From: Deltaproteobacteria bacterium
GTDB lineage: Bacteria > Desulfobacterota > DSM-4660 > Desulfatiglandales > Desulfatiglandaceae
DNA: 7,490 nucleotides
Direction of reading: 5' to 3'
NCBI GenBank assembly: GCA_019313765.1
Contig: JAFDAP010000070.1
Span: 1-7,490 of the forward strand
The notes under the pieces were generated by a model. That model was not told where the DNA came from and did not search any database. It saw only the letters and a program-made list of their open reading frames with translations. Made by a program: the position numbers and the translations under genes. This document shows, piece after piece, positions 1 through 6,071 of the stretch (the first letter of the stretch is position 1; the number at the start of each line of letters is the position of its first letter).

Positions 1-357
1 AAAACCGGGTTGCATCAAAGGCTCACCACCGGAAAAAGTGACACCGCCATTTGACTCATCATAAAAGATAATATCCCTTTCAATTTTCCGGACAACATCA
101 TCAACAGTACTAGTCTTTCCTATAAACTCAATGGCTTCCGAAGGACAGGCTTGTGCACAAGTTCTGCACTTGATACATTCTCCGCATCCGATACACCGTT
201 CTTTTATATAAAGTCGCTGGGTCGACATTGTCAGACCCTCGGGATTGTGACACCACCAGCATGAAAGCGGACAACCTTTAAAAAAAACAGTCGTCCTGAT
301 ACCCGGCCCGTCATGGATGGCATATTTTTTTATATCAAAAATTACACCTGTTTCCAT
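1..357 (-). CDS. Glycyl-radical-enzyme activating enzyme (radical SAM), N-terminal part, cut by window edge
   Basis: The first 119 residues are present and the frame is still open at position 1. The N-terminus carries the activase hallmark IHDGPGIRTTVFFKGCP. It is followed by the radical SAM cluster motif CX3CX2C (C29, C33, C36, in CPLSCWWCHNPEG) and the SAM-binding GGE motif (FSGGEP, 108-113). Family members use a 4Fe-4S cluster and S-adenosylmethionine to place a glycyl radical on a partner enzyme such as hydroxyproline dehydratase, choline lyase or diol dehydratase. The partner is not in the window. Between the two motifs lies a short ferredoxin-like region with cysteines at 55, 58, 61, 64, 67 and 71. 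Relatives commonly have two full CX2CX2CX3C motifs here; this one has one complete motif (61-71) plus two extra cysteines. The ATG at 357 is preceded by AAGGAG at 371-376, with a rather long 13-nt spacing. The family call is firm; the substrate class is unknown. Confidence 0.92.
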   Translation of the reverse strand, partial: METGVIFDIKKYAIHDGPGIRTTVFFKGCPLSCWWCHNPEGLTMSTQRLYIKERCIGCGECIKCRTCAQACPSEAIEFIGKTSTVDDVVRKIERDIIFYDESNGGVTFSGGEPLMQPGF

Positions 358-419
358 CTGGCCGTAAAGACTCCTTGTTTACACATGAGCACTAATTTAA
401 CAATTCAGACATAGTCAAA

Positions 420-443
420 TAGTTGAGTGGTTAAATGGTTGAG
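420..443. repeat. Short tandem octamer repeat, three degenerate copies
   Basis: Three consecutive 8-bp units of the form TRGTTRAR (TAGTTGAG, TGGTTAAA, TGGTTGAG) lie upstream of the activase gene. It resembles the heptad arrays elsewhere in the window but has an 8-bp period. With only three degenerate copies, chance similarity is possible. Confidence 0.45.
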
Positions 444-577
444 TCTACGACTTAACGAGATCTGTAATTGTGAATAGTTAATGTCTTTTTGTTTAAGTTA
501 GCGCTTCTGCCCTGTTTGCAGATAGTTTTTACCTGAAAATGTCTTTAAGTGCAAGAATATTGTGGGGGAAATCAAGG

Positions 578-734
578 GATTGTAGATCGCAGATTGATGA
601 TTTTAGATTTATGGAAGTCGCTCGCGCAGCGCAGGCGCTTGCGCCGCGTGTCGCTCCGCTGTTTTGACACGAATTGTTGTGCTAAAACTGAAAGATTCCT
701 TAGATCTGAAATCTTAAATCTTCAATCTTCAATT
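578..734. repeat. Fold-back element: two inverted heptad arrays flanking a GC-rich hairpin
   Basis: Five 7-bp units starting with GAT run from 578 to 612 (GATTGTA, GATCGCA, GATTGAT, GATTTTA, GATTTAT). Five units of the complementary type run from 700 to 734 (TTAGATC, TGAAATC, TTAAATC, TTCAATC, TTCAATT). Paired unit by unit, the two arms form an imperfect stem of about 35 bp, with most positions matching. The 87-nt interior is much more GC-rich at its left end and carries its own hairpin. The right arm starts 12 nt beyond the livM stop codon, so the whole structure would sit in the 3' untranslated part of the transporter mRNA. It has no open reading frame for a transposase. It could be a non-autonomous mobile element, or two arrays of one repeat family in opposite orientations. 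Confidence 0.6.
623..650. other. GC-rich hairpin inside the fold-back element
   Basis: CGCGC-A-GCGCA (623-633) can pair with TGCGC-C-GCGTG (640-650) around a 6-nt loop, giving two 5-bp helices split by one mismatch and including one G-T pair. No T-run follows on the minus strand, so it is not a typical intrinsic terminator for livM, although it could act as a 3'-end stabilising structure. Confidence 0.55.
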
Positions 735-746
735 GTAAGCAGTATT

Positions 747-1715
747 CTACCAAATGTATTTTTTTAATCCTGCTAAACCTTTTGGTGCATAAAGCATAAT
801 GCTTATTAAAAGCGCCCCGAAAAGCACCAGTCGCCAGGCAGCCAGCTCTCTGAAGTATTCTTGAAATCCTATGAGAAGAAAGCCTGCAGCAATAGAACCC
901 CAAAGTGTCCCTCTTCCTCCAACATAGGCCATTGTCAAAACCTCTACAGTCCTTGGAACCCCGAATTCGGTTGTATCAGGAGTAAGAATGCCGAGGTAGT
1001 GGGCGTAAAAGGCTCCTATAACACCTGTGAAAAAGCAGGCTGTGGTAAAATTGATAAGTTTGTATTTAGTGGCACTGAGACCTAACGTCTCAGTGGCAAG
1101 TTGATCTTCTCGTATGGCCTTGAAGGAGAGTCCTATTTTTGAGTTGACCATAAGAAAGGCGATTGTAAAGCTAATAATAACGAGAAGCAAAAGCAGATAG
1201 TAGTAAGGTAGAAGCTCCGCTCGAGAATAGTTTAATCCAAAAATGTCGGGTAGGGGTTTGACGGCCAGACCCAACATTCCTCGTGTATATCCCGGGGTGT
1301 TTGATATGGTCCATCGCAGCACTTCGGCGACAAACCAGGTAGCAAGGCCCACAAAGATCCCCCTCAGTCTGAGAGTAACCAGCCCCGTGAAAAATCCCAA
1401 AACTCCTGAAGCTATACCACCGATAAGTAAACCGTACCAGGGATTTATCTCATAGTGGAGTGCCGCCAGGGCAGATCCATAGGCGCCGGCACATATAAAT
1501 CCGGCAAAACCGAAATTATAAAGACCTGCGTAGCCGATCTGAAGATCATACATTACCCCCCATATGCCAAACATCAGGGCAGAAATAAAGACCGTGGTAA
1601 TAAAGCGATTCTCCCGCCATATTAGAGGGACCAGGATGAGAAAAGCCAAAACAAGGGATAGTTTAATATAGCGAGAAGCGTTCATTCCCTTTTGGGGACT
1701 TCCTAAGAAACTCAT
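747..1715 (-). CDS. livM: HAAT-family ABC transporter permease, LivM type
   Basis: A 322-residue polytopic inner-membrane permease that pairs with the LivH-type subunit to form the import channel. Typical LivM features are the conserved glycine-rich membrane segment GYAGLYNFGFAGFICAGAYG (61-80), the block LRLRGIFVGLATWFVAEVLR (115-134), the cytoplasmic coupling loop KAIREDQLATETLGL (199-213) that contacts an ATPase subunit, and a C-terminal PKGLAGL. Strongly hydrophobic stretches occur at about 18-33, 39-57, 61-84, 94-113, 170-190, 222-240 and 270-310. The ATG at 1715 was chosen because it overlaps the livH stop as ATGA and has AGGAG 7 nt upstream; a longer frame back to 1802 lies inside livH. 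It is the last transporter gene in the run. The transported compound is not shown by the sequence. Confidence 0.95.
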   Translation of the reverse strand: MSFLGSPQKGMNASRYIKLSLVLAFLILVPLIWRENRFITTVFISALMFGIWGVMYDLQIGYAGLYNFGFAGFICAGAYGSALAALHYEINPWYGLLIGGIASGVLGFFTGLVTLRLRGIFVGLATWFVAEVLRWTISNTPGYTRGMLGLAVKPLPDIFGLNYSRAELLPYYYLLLLLVIISFTIAFLMVNSKIGLSFKAIREDQLATETLGLSATKYKLINFTTACFFTGVIGAFYAHYLGILTPDTTEFGVPRTVEVLTMAYVGGRGTLWGSIAAGFLLIGFQEYFRELAAWRLVLFGALLISIMLYAPKGLAGLKKYIW

Positions 1716-2599
1716 GGTCGTTCTCCTGCCGCTGCAAAGAGTCCCGCTGGTTTGAATACGAGAACCGCGATAACAATGGAAAAAACAATAACGTTCTGCC
1801 AACCTCCCGCGAGATAGAACATGGCAAAAGCCTCAAGAAGCCCGACAAGGATACCGGCCGCAAAGGCCCCTTTTATGTTTCCAAGGCCGCCAAGGATGAC
1901 GACCACAAAACTCTTCAGAACCGGTCCCATCCCGGCATTGGGATTGGCAGGGTAAAGAGTGATAAGAAGGGCTCCTGAGATTCCTGCCAGAGCCGCCCCA
2001 ATCCCAAAGGCGATGGAGTACATTAGACCGGAATCAATACCAAGGGTCTGGGCTGCCTCCGAATGCTGAGATGTTGCCCGAATGGCCTTGCCTAAACTGG
2101 TATATTTGATAAAAGACCAGAGCAGTCCCACTGTCAGGGTGGCCAGGCTCAGAATCGTCATGTGATCATAAATAAAGACAACCTCCTTTATGACCAGCGA
2201 GCCGGCCACAAGATTGGGAATTCCTCTCTGAATGGCGCCGAAGATTATCAGGGCCAGATTTTGAAAGATCACCATGAGGCCAATGGTCAGCACAAAGGAA
2301 TCCATGAGCCATTCTCGGCCGGCTTTTTTGCGTAGCGTGGAAATTAGGCCCTTCTCAAGAATGAAGCCTACGATCAAAAGACCTGCACCGGAGGCGATAA
2401 TACCCAAAGGAAAAGGAAGACCCAGCATTGCGGTAACGAAATACATGATGTAGCAGCCGACCATGAAAAGCTCTCCGTGGGCAAAGTTGACAATCCCCAT
2501 AATACCAAAGATCAGCGACAGACCAACTCCCATGAGCGCATACATCGTTCCCCTCACCAGGCCGAGGACAAAAAGTTGCGTAAAAATACTGAAATCCAT
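1712..2599 (-). CDS. livH: HAAT-family ABC transporter permease, LivH type
   Basis: A 295-residue integral membrane permease, close to the usual LivH length of about 290-300. It has the LivH signature GIVNFAHGELFMVGCY (35-50), the cytoplasmic coupling loop KAIRATSQHSEAAQTLGID (171-189) with its EAA core, a glycine-rich membrane segment at about 193-215 and the C-terminal VFKPAGLF (281-288). It should dimerise with LivM and bind the two ATPases on the cytoplasmic side. The ATG at 2599 has AAAGGGA 8 nt upstream (2608-2614). The stop codon overlaps the livM start by 4 nt, which implies translational coupling and equal output of the two permeases. A 178-nt gap, about half of it a heptad array, separates it from livF. 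Confidence 0.96.
   Translation of the reverse strand: MDFSIFTQLFVLGLVRGTMYALMGVGLSLIFGIMGIVNFAHGELFMVGCYIMYFVTAMLGLPFPLGIIASGAGLLIVGFILEKGLISTLRKKAGREWLMDSFVLTIGLMVIFQNLALIIFGAIQRGIPNLVAGSLVIKEVVFIYDHMTILSLATLTVGLLWSFIKYTSLGKAIRATSQHSEAAQTLGIDSGLMYSIAFGIGAALAGISGALLITLYPANPNAGMGPVLKSFVVVILGGLGNIKGAFAAGILVGLLEAFAMFYLAGGWQNVIVFSIVIAVLVFKPAGLFAAAGERP
1723..1727 (-). promoter_or_regulatory. Shine-Dalgarno site that fixes the livM start
   Basis: On the minus strand AGGAG lies within the last codons of livH, 7 nt before the ATG at 1715. Together with the ATGA stop/start overlap, it supports a 322-residue LivM rather than the longer open frame. Confidence 0.8.
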
Positions 2600-2693
2600 T
2601 TTTTATATCCCTTTGGAATTGACTATTAGATTGATAATTGTCTATTGAATATCTAAGGAAAACCTGATAAGATATCAATAAGATAATAAATTA

Positions 2694-2777
2694 TTCAATC
2701 TTCAATCTTCAATCTTCAATCTTCAATCTTCAATCTTCAATCTGCAATCTGCAATCTGCAATCTTCAATCTGCAATC
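2694..2777. repeat. Perfect heptanucleotide tandem array, 12 units
   Basis: Twelve uninterrupted 7-bp units fill 84 nt. There are seven TTCAATC, three TGCAATC, one TTCAATC and one TGCAATC, so only the second base of the unit varies. The array ends at 2777, immediately before the last base of the livF stop codon at 2778, so on the transcript it begins directly after the stop. It occupies nearly half of the livF-livH gap. The perfect copies suggest recent expansion by slippage, so the copy number is likely to vary between strains. No function is implied by the sequence alone. Confidence 0.95.
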
Positions 2778-3488
2778 TCATATCCATTCCTTAATAATAT
2801 CTTCGATAGTATCAACAAACTTTTCTTTGGGACCGTGGTGGCTGTTCTGTCCCAACCGAAGCACATATATATAGTCAGCCACATCCACGCACTTATGGAC
2901 CTTCTGATCTACAATAAGAATGGTGAACCCTTTTTCTTTCAGTTTGATGATCTCTTCATAAACAGTGTCCACCAGTTTGGGCATTAACCCCACAGAGGGC
3001 TCATCGATCATGATGGTCCGAGGCTTTGTCATAGTGAGACGGGCAATCTCAAGTGTTCGCTGCTCGCCCCCCGACAGAACCCCGGCCAATGCCTTTCTCT
3101 TCTCTTTTAAAACGGGATAACGGTCAAAAACATCTTCCAAGGCAGCCTGAAGAGCTTCCCGGTCACGCTTTATTATCCATCCTCCAAGCTCGAGGTTTTC
3201 CTCAACAGTCATGTCCGGAAAGACACTGTGCCCCTGAATGAGATGGGCAATGCCCTGACCCAGCATTTTATCAGGTTTGAGCCCCTTGATAGATTCACCA
3301 TGGTGAAAAATGTCCCCTTCGGTGGGACGAAGATATCCGTAAATGGTCTTTAGAAGTGTAGATTTTCCCGCTCCATTAGGACCGATGATACCTGTGAGAG
3401 ATCCTTCCTCCGCGACAACACTCACATCCTTTAGAATGGAAACTTCTCTTACATAGCCCGAAGTGACATTTTTAATTTCAAGAGTCAT
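2778..3488 (-). CDS. livF: HAAT-family ABC transporter ATP-binding protein, LivF type
   Basis: A 236-residue cytoplasmic ATPase subunit, the normal LivF length. Visible motifs are Walker A GPNGAGKS (36-43), the Q-loop glutamine at 85 followed by FPDMTVEENLELG (90-102), the signature LSGGEQ (138-143), Walker B TIMIDEP (158-164) and the switch region LIVDQ (191-195). In that switch region glutamine replaces the usual histidine, as is typical of LivF proteins. The expected LivF phrase EPSLGLAP appears here as EPSVGLMP. The ATG at 3488 is chosen because the domain begins there. The open frame extends 74 codons further upstream, but that part is translated repeat DNA with a 7-residue period. The ribosome-binding site is weak (AGG 8 nt upstream). 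It lies between livG and livH and powers import with LivG. Confidence 0.95.
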   Translation of the reverse strand: MTLEIKNVTSGYVREVSILKDVSVVAEEGSLTGIIGPNGAGKSTLLKTIYGYLRPTEGDIFHHGESIKGLKPDKMLGQGIAHLIQGHSVFPDMTVEENLELGGWIIKRDREALQAALEDVFDRYPVLKEKRKALAGVLSGGEQRTLEIARLTMTKPRTIMIDEPSVGLMPKLVDTVYEEIIKLKEKGFTILIVDQKVHKCVDVADYIYVLRLGQNSHHGPKEKFVDTIEDIIKEWI

Positions 3489-3527
3489 ATTTAATGCCTG
3501 AACGAAAACCCTCAATTTTTGATTTTT

Positions 3528-3576
3528 GAAATTCGAAATCCGAATTACGAAATCCGAAACAAATTCTAAATTCGAA
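3528..3576. repeat. Degenerate heptad array, GAAATTC/GAAATCC type
   Basis: Consecutive 7-bp units are GAAATTC, GAAATCC, GAATTAC, GAAATCC and GAAACAA, followed by two more divergent units up to 3576. It is more decayed than the array at 2694-2777 and has a different unit sequence, but the same 7-bp period. Confidence 0.75.
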
Positions 3577-3648
3577 TGTTTAAATGCTCTAAACAACCGA
3601 ATACCGAGGCTTTTGTTTTGAACATTGAAAAATTTGATATTCGATATT

Positions 3649-3682
3649 GTTTCGAGTTTCGAGTTTCGAGTTTCGAGTTTTT
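3649..3682. repeat. Heptad array, GTTTCGA x4 plus a partial unit
   Basis: Four identical GTTTCGA units (3649-3676) are followed by a partial unit. On the minus strand the same array reads TCGAAAC. Read in the upstream extension of the livF frame it gives the periodic peptide KLETRNSKLETISN, which shows that the extension is not a real protein segment. Confidence 0.9.
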
Positions 3683-3736
3683 GCCTGAACGGTAGTTTTC
3701 GTTCATGCAAAAATTAGCTCGATCTCTGTTCTCTTA

Positions 3737-4450
3737 TCAATGACCCAGATAGGCGTCAATGACTGATGGGTCATGACGAACCTTCTCAGATTCCCCTTCG
3801 GCAATAGTCTTTCCGGCTGAAAGGACGGTCAGGTTCTTACAGAGTTTCATGACCGATGGAATGTCGTGGCTGATGAGAAGGAAAGTTTTTGACCGTGTTT
3901 TATTCAGCTCAAAAGTGATCTCGATCAGCCGTTCAATCAGGGCGGGGTTGACCCCGGCAAAAGGCTCGTCCATCAGAACCACCTCGGGGTCTGCCATCAT
4001 GGTCCGCATAAATTCAAGAAGCTTCTTCTGGCCTCCGGAGATTTCAACACCCAATTGATCCCTGAGATGGGTGAGATCTGCCATCTCTAAAAGCTCCAGC
4101 GCCTTTTTCTCTCCTTCCCTTTTTGAAATGCGTCTGGGAATAATAGGAACCATCATGTTGTCCATGAGGGTCATCTCATTAAAGACCCGGGCAACCTGAA
4201 AGGTTCGGCCAATACCCATATGAGCAATTTTATAGGGCTTGCTGTTGGTAATTTCACGGCCCTTGAACAAAATCGTCCCCTTCTCAGCAGTGTAAACACT
4301 GTTGATTACATTGAACATGGTAGTTTTGCCTGCCCCGTTAGGTCCGATGACGCCATGGATCTTTCCCTCTTCCACACTCAGGGAGACGCCATCCAGAGCA
4401 GGAATGCCGCCAAAGTGTTTAAAAACATCATGAACTTCCAATAATGCCAT
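3737..4450 (-). CDS. livG: HAAT-family ABC transporter ATP-binding protein, LivG type
   Basis: A 237-residue cytoplasmic ATPase subunit, slightly short for LivG (about 250). Motifs in order are Walker A GPNGAGKT (36-43), Q-loop GRTFQ (81-85), signature ISGGQ (137-141, with Ile in place of the usual Leu), Walker B VVLMDEP (157-163), the D-loop region AGVNP (165-169) and switch His195 in LLISH. The C-terminus IAEGESEKVRHDPSVIDAYLG carries the LivG/BCA-type tail, ending in a DAYLG motif, which distinguishes it from LivF. It starts at the ATG at 4450, with an AGGG-type ribosome-binding site about 7 nt upstream. A perfect inverted repeat lies directly upstream, between it and the binding-protein gene. 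It should form the ATPase heterodimer with LivF. Confidence 0.95.
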   Translation of the reverse strand: MALLEVHDVFKHFGGIPALDGVSLSVEEGKIHGVIGPNGAGKTTMFNVINSVYTAEKGTILFKGREITNSKPYKIAHMGIGRTFQVARVFNEMTLMDNMMVPIIPRRISKREGEKKALELLEMADLTHLRDQLGVEISGGQKKLLEFMRTMMADPEVVLMDEPFAGVNPALIERLIEITFELNKTRSKTFLLISHDIPSVMKLCKNLTVLSAGKTIAEGESEKVRHDPSVIDAYLGH

Positions 4451-4465
4451 TGTGAAACCCTAAAG

Positions 4466-4498
4466 CATTCACAAGCCCCTTTTGGGGGCTTGTGAATG
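4466..4498. terminator. Perfect 14-bp inverted repeat, possible partial terminator or mRNA-stabilising hairpin
   Basis: CATTCACAAGCCCC (4466-4479) and GGGGCTTGTGAATG (4485-4498) are perfect inverted copies around a 5-nt loop. It lies in the 90-nt gap between the stop of the binding-protein gene and the livG start. On the minus strand the hairpin is followed by CTTTAGGGTTT rather than a clean U-run, so full intrinsic termination is doubtful. In binding-protein transporters, hairpins at this place are known to protect the binding-protein mRNA or attenuate the downstream genes, giving an excess of the soluble protein. That role is inferred here. Confidence 0.7.
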
Positions 4499-4540
4499 GT
4501 TGTTTATTTATATTGTCGAACGATAATGAAATAGTCGAGT

Positions 4541-5878
4541 TTAGAGCCAAGGCGGAGCTTTAAACTCAGCGTCGGCCAGATCAAGGGGCCAGATTATTTT
4601 TGGTTTTCCACCGAGCATCTGGGCCATTGGGAAAAAGAACCCTTTCATAAAATCACCCGTTCGGACGTCATTTCTTGAAAGCTGATGGAGGGTTCCCTCC
4701 TGAGAGAAGTCATTCCAGAAGTCGTTGTACGTAGCAAAGTCATAGAGTTGCCAGACTCCCTTGTGTTTCACCTTTTCTCTAATATGCTCTGTCAGCTTTT
4801 CGAATTTGAGAGACCCCACATCATTGAGGACCTTTATTGCCAGTCTGGTATGATCGTATGGTTGACCGGAAGGTGCAATCCCTGCATCAACGCCGTATTT
4901 GTCCTTAAACCGTTTCATCCATTTTTTCTGTTCAGGAGAAATGGGATAGGGAGAATCCATACAAAGGGCAAAGTCTGAAGCCTCTTTGGTGTTCTCATAC
5001 CATTCCCCTGTCCACGTAAGCCCGTGAGCAAGAAATAGGGCCTTGAGTCTCATGGCGCGAACCTGCTTGACAAAATTGTACATGGGCACCCCACCTGTCT
5101 GTGTGACTGCCACGATAGATACTTTGGCTGCTTTGTACTTGGTAATGATAGGCGTGAATTCTGTCTCATCAATAGCATTTACATCATAGGGCATCACATC
5201 AAAGCCGGCAGTTCTCAGGCTGACCATCAAAGCTTCGCCCCATCCCCGGCCATAATCGGTGTCTTCAACAATAACGGCAGCCTTTTTGTTTGCCGGCCTC
5301 CACAGGCCTTTTTCCATGAAATGCATGAGCGGTGGCCCATAGAGCCCTGCAAAGACCGGAGGGGATGCCCAGCCCTTGAACCATCCCTGGTATTTCTCAG
5401 GATGGTCGTTAATTTTGAAGTTGATGTACTGTGACTCGCCCTGATGACCAATGTGAACAATCTTTAAGGGAGATTCTGCATCCATGCAGGCCATTGCAAC
5501 ACCTGAATGCCAACCTGTGACCATCATTTTGACCCCCGCGTTGACGGCATGAGTTACGGCCTTGACCGATTTTTCAGCGCTCGACTGGCTGTCCACCCAC
5601 ATGGGCTCGATGTCCAGGGTTTTGCCATCGACCTTCACGGGGATATCTCCCGCCGCCCTGGCATCCTCCAGGGCCATCTTAATACCCCTCTTGAACGCAT
5701 CTCCTGTCCGGCTGGCAGGTCCCGTGAAAGGACCCATAAAAGCGATTGTCAGCTTCGTCGCCGCATGGGCATTCTTTGGAAGACCCATGGTCAGGACACT
5801 TCCTGCAACGGCAGCCATACCCACTGATTTTACAAAGTCACGACGTGTTATTCCTTCTTTTCTTTCCTCTTCTTTCAT
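4541..5878 (-). CDS. Tat-exported solute-binding protein of a HAAT-family (branched-chain amino acid type) ABC transporter
   Basis: A 445-residue protein with a Tat signal peptide: the twin-arginine motif TRRDFVK (11-17), a hydrophobic segment at about 18-33 and a likely cleavage site at AHA-A (after residue 39). The mature part of about 406 residues matches the Leu/Ile/Val-binding type I fold (Peripla_BP_6). It shows the N-terminal IAFMGPFTGPASRTGDAFKR (45-64), the hinge-region stretch VTGWHSGVAMACMDAES (120-136) with its GxxSG-like ligand-binding loop, and VEDTDYGRGWGEAL (204-217) opening the second lobe. No lipobox cysteine is present, so it should be a free periplasmic protein. The ATG at 5878 has a good Shine-Dalgarno stretch (AAGGAAGG, about 7 nt away). 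It precedes livG and would deliver ligand to the LivH-LivM channel. The ligand cannot be read from the sequence; the neighbouring racemase makes proline or a derivative a reasonable guess. Confidence 0.95.
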   Translation of the reverse strand: MKEEERKEGITRRDFVKSVGMAAVAGSVLTMGLPKNAHAATKLTIAFMGPFTGPASRTGDAFKRGIKMALEDARAAGDIPVKVDGKTLDIEPMWVDSQSSAEKSVKAVTHAVNAGVKMMVTGWHSGVAMACMDAESPLKIVHIGHQGESQYINFKINDHPEKYQGWFKGWASPPVFAGLYGPPLMHFMEKGLWRPANKKAAVIVEDTDYGRGWGEALMVSLRTAGFDVMPYDVNAIDETEFTPIITKYKAAKVSIVAVTQTGGVPMYNFVKQVRAMRLKALFLAHGLTWTGEWYENTKEASDFALCMDSPYPISPEQKKWMKRFKDKYGVDAGIAPSGQPYDHTRLAIKVLNDVGSLKFEKLTEHIREKVKHKGVWQLYDFATYNDFWNDFSQEGTLHQLSRNDVRTGDFMKGFFFPMAQMLGGKPKIIWPLDLADAEFKAPPWL

Positions 5879-6071
5879 AATAGCCCTTCCTTTCCTCTAT
5901 TGGTTTGGTTGTTTAGAAAAAAGTAATAGATTGAACCTTTAGAATTCCTCACCTCCTTTCATGCAACTTTCCAATAAAAAAAGTAATTATTTAGCCACCA
6001 AAACACATATGAAAAATGAAGTCAAGACACAAAAAATATATCAATCTTACTCTTTCAAACTTCTTACTTTT
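5879..6071. promoter_or_regulatory. Leader region of the binding-protein gene with a stranded strong Shine-Dalgarno sequence
   Basis: This 193-nt AT-rich gap follows the racemase stop. On the minus strand AAAGGAGGTGA occurs at 5949-5959, a near-perfect anti-16S match, but no ATG, GTG or TTG follows at normal spacing. The only nearby frames are a 7-codon ATG frame overlapping it (5939-5962) and a GTG frame of 25 codons (5875-5952) whose GTG is inside the Shine-Dalgarno itself. The 25-codon frame ends by overlapping the binding-protein start as ATGA. The true binding-protein site is the separate AAGGAAGG close to the gene. No hairpin terminator was seen after the racemase, and no promoter was firmly recognised. 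Confidence 0.5.

Larger units (their letters stand above)
358..746. other. Gene-free gap between livM and the activase gene
   Basis: This 389-nt stretch separates the end of livM from the activase start. It holds no convincing gene; a 72-codon plus-strand reading frame across 549-767 is made of repeat sequence. Contents from right to left are a heptad array just beyond the livM stop, a GC-rich hairpin, a second heptad array in inverted orientation, then an AT-rich stretch with a three-copy octamer (420-443) and the activase Shine-Dalgarno site. No clear sigma-70 or sigma-54 promoter was recognised, although the gap is long enough for the activase to have its own promoter. Confidence 0.7.
3489..3736. 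other. Repeat-rich gap between livG and livF
   Basis: This 248-nt gap within an otherwise compact transporter run contains two heptad arrays of different sequence. It stays open in the livF reading frame up to 3710, so automatic gene calling may extend LivF into it. No promoter or terminator was recognised. Confidence 0.7.

Noticed and set aside
1716..1802. 29-codon N-terminal extension of LivM
   Set aside because: It lies inside livH in another frame, is not membrane-like, and the ATGA overlap with AGGAG at proper spacing supports the start at 1715.
2694..2777. Possible CRISPR array
   Set aside because: The repeats are 7 bp with no spacers, and no cas genes are nearby.
3489..3710. 310-residue version of LivF starting at 3710
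   Set aside because: The extra 74 residues are translated heptad repeats. The ABC domain starts at the ATG at 3488 and gives the normal family length.
4466..4498. Full intrinsic terminator ending the operon after the binding-protein gene
   Set aside because: There is no U-run after the stem on the coding strand, and the downstream transporter genes lie in the same direction and belong to the same system, so complete termination is unlikely.
5507..5942. Two plus-strand open frames of 106 and 126 codons
   Set aside because: Both lie mainly antisense to the well-supported binding-protein gene and show no protein family features.
6020..6025. TTGACT on the minus strand as a -35 box for the binding-protein gene
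   Set aside because: No acceptable -10 sequence is found 16-18 nt downstream, so a promoter cannot be supported.
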